The notes below the pieces were generated by a model, which saw only the letters and a program-made list of their open reading frames with translations, searched no databases and had not been told where the DNA came from. Below are positions 62,208-64,000 of a DNA stretch of 64,000 nucleotides, one piece after another. Position 1 is the stretch's first letter. Each line of letters begins with the position of its first letter. Source of the DNA: an uncultured Collinsella sp. (GTDB lineage: Bacteria; Actinomycetota; Coriobacteriia; Coriobacteriales; Coriobacteriaceae). The translations under genes were made by a program, and so were the position numbers. Where the stretch lies: NCBI GenBank assembly GCA_959023295.1, contig CAUFBM010000007.1:1-64000 (forward strand), read 5' to 3'.

Positions 62208-62245
62208 CCACCACAAAGGGGCCAGGCACCTTTGTGGTGGTTTTT
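62208..62245 (+). terminator. terminator, family R5 copy 3
   Basis: CCACCACAAAGG/CCTTTGTGGTGG (62208-62219/62229-62240), loop GGCCAGGCA, then T5. Confidence 0.9.
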
Positions 62246-62334
62246 GCTTTGACGGGCCGCGGCTGCGCCTTGGTATACCATGTACGCCGTTCACGACCAC
62301 ACCCCACACCGCCGCACAACCCAGAAAGGCCCCC

Positions 62335-63156
62335 ATGGACACCACCTTCAGCCACATCAAAGCCGTGTTCTGCGATATCGACGGCACGCTGCTCACGAGC
62401 CAGCACACGGTGTCCCCGCGCACCGTGGCGGCGATCCGCGCCCTGCGCGAGCGCGGCGTGCTCTTTGGCCTGTGCACCGGGCGCGACGCCCATGCGACCG
62501 AGGCCATGTACGAGCTCTGGGGCATCGAAGGCCTGGTGGACGTGCTCGTGGGCTGCGGTGGCGCCGAGGTCATCGACCGCGCGCACGACATCAACGAGCT
62601 GAGCTATCCACTGCTGGGCGAGACTATCGCGCGCATCTGCAAGCACATGGCGGACCTTCCGGCAACGCCCGTCTGCCCCCGAGACGGCGTGTTCTACGTG
62701 CCCGAGAGCAACGCGTGCGTCGAGCACCTGTCGCGCGTCGACGGCGTGCCCTACCAGGTGGTCGATTTTGCCGAGTTTTTGCGCGAGCCGCAGCCCAAGG
62801 TGATGTTTACCATGGCGCCCGAGGTAATGCCGCGGGTGATTGAGCGGGCGTCGACGTTTGCCGATAACACTGTTAAGGCGGCGGCTCTGCAAACCACGCA
62901 GCGGCTCTACGAGTTCATGGATCCGCGCGTGTCCAAGACGCGCGGCCTTGTGCGCGTGGCGGAGCTCAACGACATGGAGCTCCAGGACATCTGCGTGTTT
63001 GGCGATGCCGATAACGACACCTGCATGGTGGCTGACGCCGGCGTGGGGGTGGCCATGGCAAATGGCAGCGACGCCACCTGCTCCGCCGCCGATTTTGTAA
63101 CCGCCAGCAACGACAAAGACGGCATCGCGATCTTTATCGAGGAACATCTGCTGTAG
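62335..63156 (+). CDS. Cof-type HAD-IIB phosphatase
   Basis: A 273-residue HAD hydrolase of the Cof/YidA type. Motif I is FCDIDGTLL (Asp14, Asp16), motif II LCTGRDA, and motif IV GDADNDTCMVADAGVGVAMA. Between them sits the C2B cap. Members remove phosphate from sugar phosphates, flavin mononucleotide or pyridoxal phosphate. AGAAAGG precedes ATG 62335. It is bracketed by R4 copies 3 and 4. Confidence 0.88.
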   Translation: MDTTFSHIKAVFCDIDGTLLTSQHTVSPRTVAAIRALRERGVLFGLCTGRDAHATEAMYELWGIEGLVDVLVGCGGAEVIDRAHDINELSYPLLGETIARICKHMADLPATPVCPRDGVFYVPESNACVEHLSRVDGVPYQVVDFAEFLREPQPKVMFTMAPEVMPRVIERASTFADNTVKAAALQTTQRLYEFMDPRVSKTRGLVRVAELNDMELQDICVFGDADNDTCMVADAGVGVAMANGSDATCSAADFVTASNDKDGIAIFIEEHLL

Positions 63157-63235
63157 CGCTGGGGGAGAACTCTGCAAGGGGACAGTACGCCTTTGTGGCG
63201 GATTGGCTTCAACTGGGCATTCGAGATATCCAGAC

Positions 63236-63292
63236 CATCACAACATTCGATGAAAATCGCGATTTTGACGAAAAGCGTCGAATGTTGTGATG
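63236..63292. repeat. palindrome, family R4 copy 4
   Basis: Perfect 15-bp arms CATCACAACATTCGA (63236-63250/63278-63292). The centre is like copy 3. Just upstream a degenerate R5 copy (AAGGGGACAGTACGCCTTTG, 63177-63196) can be seen. The gap 63157-63498 holds these two elements, then a TATACT -10 for gatC near 63458. Confidence 0.85.
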
Positions 63293-63498
63293 CTTTTCGT
63301 TGTGGTCGGGATGCTTTTCGCTGTGGACGAGACGGTTTTCGGTATGGACGGTGCGGATTCGCTATAGAACCGCCAGCCCGCCGCCTACCAACCGCCGCCC
63401 TCGTTACGTTTTCACTGCATTTGGGTAAAGCGCCTGCTCCAAGCCGGCGTTGCCTTGTATACTAGAGCGGTTTAACTGTTATGCGGAAGGGAGCGCCT

Positions 63499-63810
63499 AT
63501 GGCACTCAGCGAGAAAGACGTGCGCGGCATCGCCGAGTACGCAAAGATCGCACTGACCGATGACGAGCTCACCCAGATGACGTCCTACATGAACGATGCC
63601 GTCCAGATGCTCGAGCCCGTCTTGCAATATGACTTGCCCGACGTGGAGCCCACGTTCCATCCCATCGGAAGCCTGTCCAACGTGATGGGCGATGACCTGC
63701 GCGAGCCCGAGCGCGACCTGCCGCTCGACGTTGCGCTCGAAAACGCCGGCAGCGCGCGCGACCGCTACTTCCGCGTGCCGTCCATTTTGGGAGAGGGGGA
63801 GAGCGAGTAA
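63499..63810 (+). CDS. gatC: Asp/Glu-tRNA amidotransferase subunit C
   Basis: A 103-residue small subunit that stabilises GatA in the GatCAB complex, which amidates Asp-tRNA-Asn and Glu-tRNA-Gln. Typical segments are VRGIAEYAKIALTDDELTQM near the start and DVALENAG, FRVPSIL at the end. GAAGGGAG precedes ATG 63499. The stop overlaps the gatA start by one base (TAATG). Confidence 0.92.
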   Translation: MALSEKDVRGIAEYAKIALTDDELTQMTSYMNDAVQMLEPVLQYDLPDVEPTFHPIGSLSNVMGDDLREPERDLPLDVALENAGSARDRYFRVPSILGEGESE

Positions 63811-64000
63811 TGGCGCAGAGCTTCGATTCCCTTACCGCTGCCCAGATTGCCGCGGGCGTTGCCGTCGGCGACTTTACCGCTACCGAGGTGGCCCAGGCCT
63901 CCCTTGCCGCCATCGAGGCGCGCGAGGGCGGGGTCCAGGCATTCCTGCAGGTGTCGCCCGAACTTGCGCTCGAGGCCGCCGCGCGCGTGGATGCCGACCG
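63810..64000 (+). CDS. gatA: Asp/Glu-tRNA amidotransferase subunit A, 5' part
   Basis: ATG 63810 overlaps the gatC stop. The 63 visible residues (FDSLTAAQIAAGVAVGDFTA, EVAQASLAAIEARE, VQAFLQVSPE) match the N-terminus of the amidase subunit GatA. The catalytic Ser-Ser-Lys region lies beyond the window edge. Confidence 0.92.
   Translation, partial: MAQSFDSLTAAQIAAGVAVGDFTATEVAQASLAAIEAREGGVQAFLQVSPELALEAAARVDAD

Overview
The window looks like a chromosomal segment of a high-GC, anaerobic gut actinobacterium, most likely a Coriobacteriia member close to Collinsella. The clues are the GC-rich codon use, a GlnR-like OmpR-type regulator beside a glutamine synthetase-like gene, a nickel lactate racemase (lar) locus, PTS beta-glucoside genes, gatC/gatA, and intergenic spaces packed with palindromic repeats. 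The genus is an inference from gene style, not from a marker gene.

Layout. 1-1.1 kb: the C-terminal remnant of an IS110/IS1111 transposase with a structured 3' non-coding tail, then a small MITE-like palindrome. 1.3-8.8 kb: EamA exporter, M20 amidohydrolase, truncated MFS gene, hisS and ppc. 9-13.9 kb: lactate racemase locus, with larA and a lactate/glycerol channel on the plus strand facing a larB-larC-TetR operon on the minus strand. 13.9-17 kb: serB, aspS and an HPr-like protein. 17.2-20.6 kb: ferrous iron uptake (feoA, feoA, feoB, small Cys-rich protein). 20.7-29.2 kb: a complete potassium system (kdpE-kdpD divergent from kdpFABC). 29.3-33.8 kb: an Old Yellow Enzyme reductase, a deletion scar holding pieces of a GntR regulator and a gluconate permease, and an IlvD/Edd-type dehydratase. 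33.9-40.4 kb: accessory region with an ArsC-like protein, DHA2 exporter, CBS protein, MGMT, a tRNA-Met 3' fragment that looks like an attachment site, a broken integrase and an orphan AAA ATPase. 40.8-43.6 kb: GntR and LacI regulators and a HEPN/MNT toxin-antitoxin pair. 43.7-51.4 kb: glutamine synthetase-like gene with regulator, HtrA protease, ligA and a MATE exporter. 51.7-55.4 kb: a PD-(D/E)XK-like protein bracketed by palindromes, then moaA and a moaC-mobB fusion. 55.5-64 kb: histidine phosphatase, LicT antiterminator, beta-glucoside PTS and GH1 enzyme, MFS exporter, HAD phosphatase, gatC and the start of gatA.

How genes work together. larA/larB/larC make and use the nickel-pincer cofactor that interconverts D- and L-lactate, and the neighbouring channel probably moves lactic acid. 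The LicT-PTS-GH1 block imports and hydrolyses aryl-beta-glucosides under antitermination. moaA, moaC and mobB serve molybdopterin synthesis. kdp and feo are self-contained K+ and Fe2+ uptake units.

The most unusual feature is the intergenic repeat content. At least six families of 35-160 bp palindromes occur, and in several cases two copies of one family bracket one gene or operon: larA-channel, the whole kdp locus, the nuclease-like gene, the histidine phosphatase, the MFS exporter and the HAD gene. Other points of interest are a RelB-like/MntA fusion with a HEPN toxin, a glutamine synthetase lacking metal ligands, an HPr with Asp at position 46, and a LarC without its C-terminal domain.
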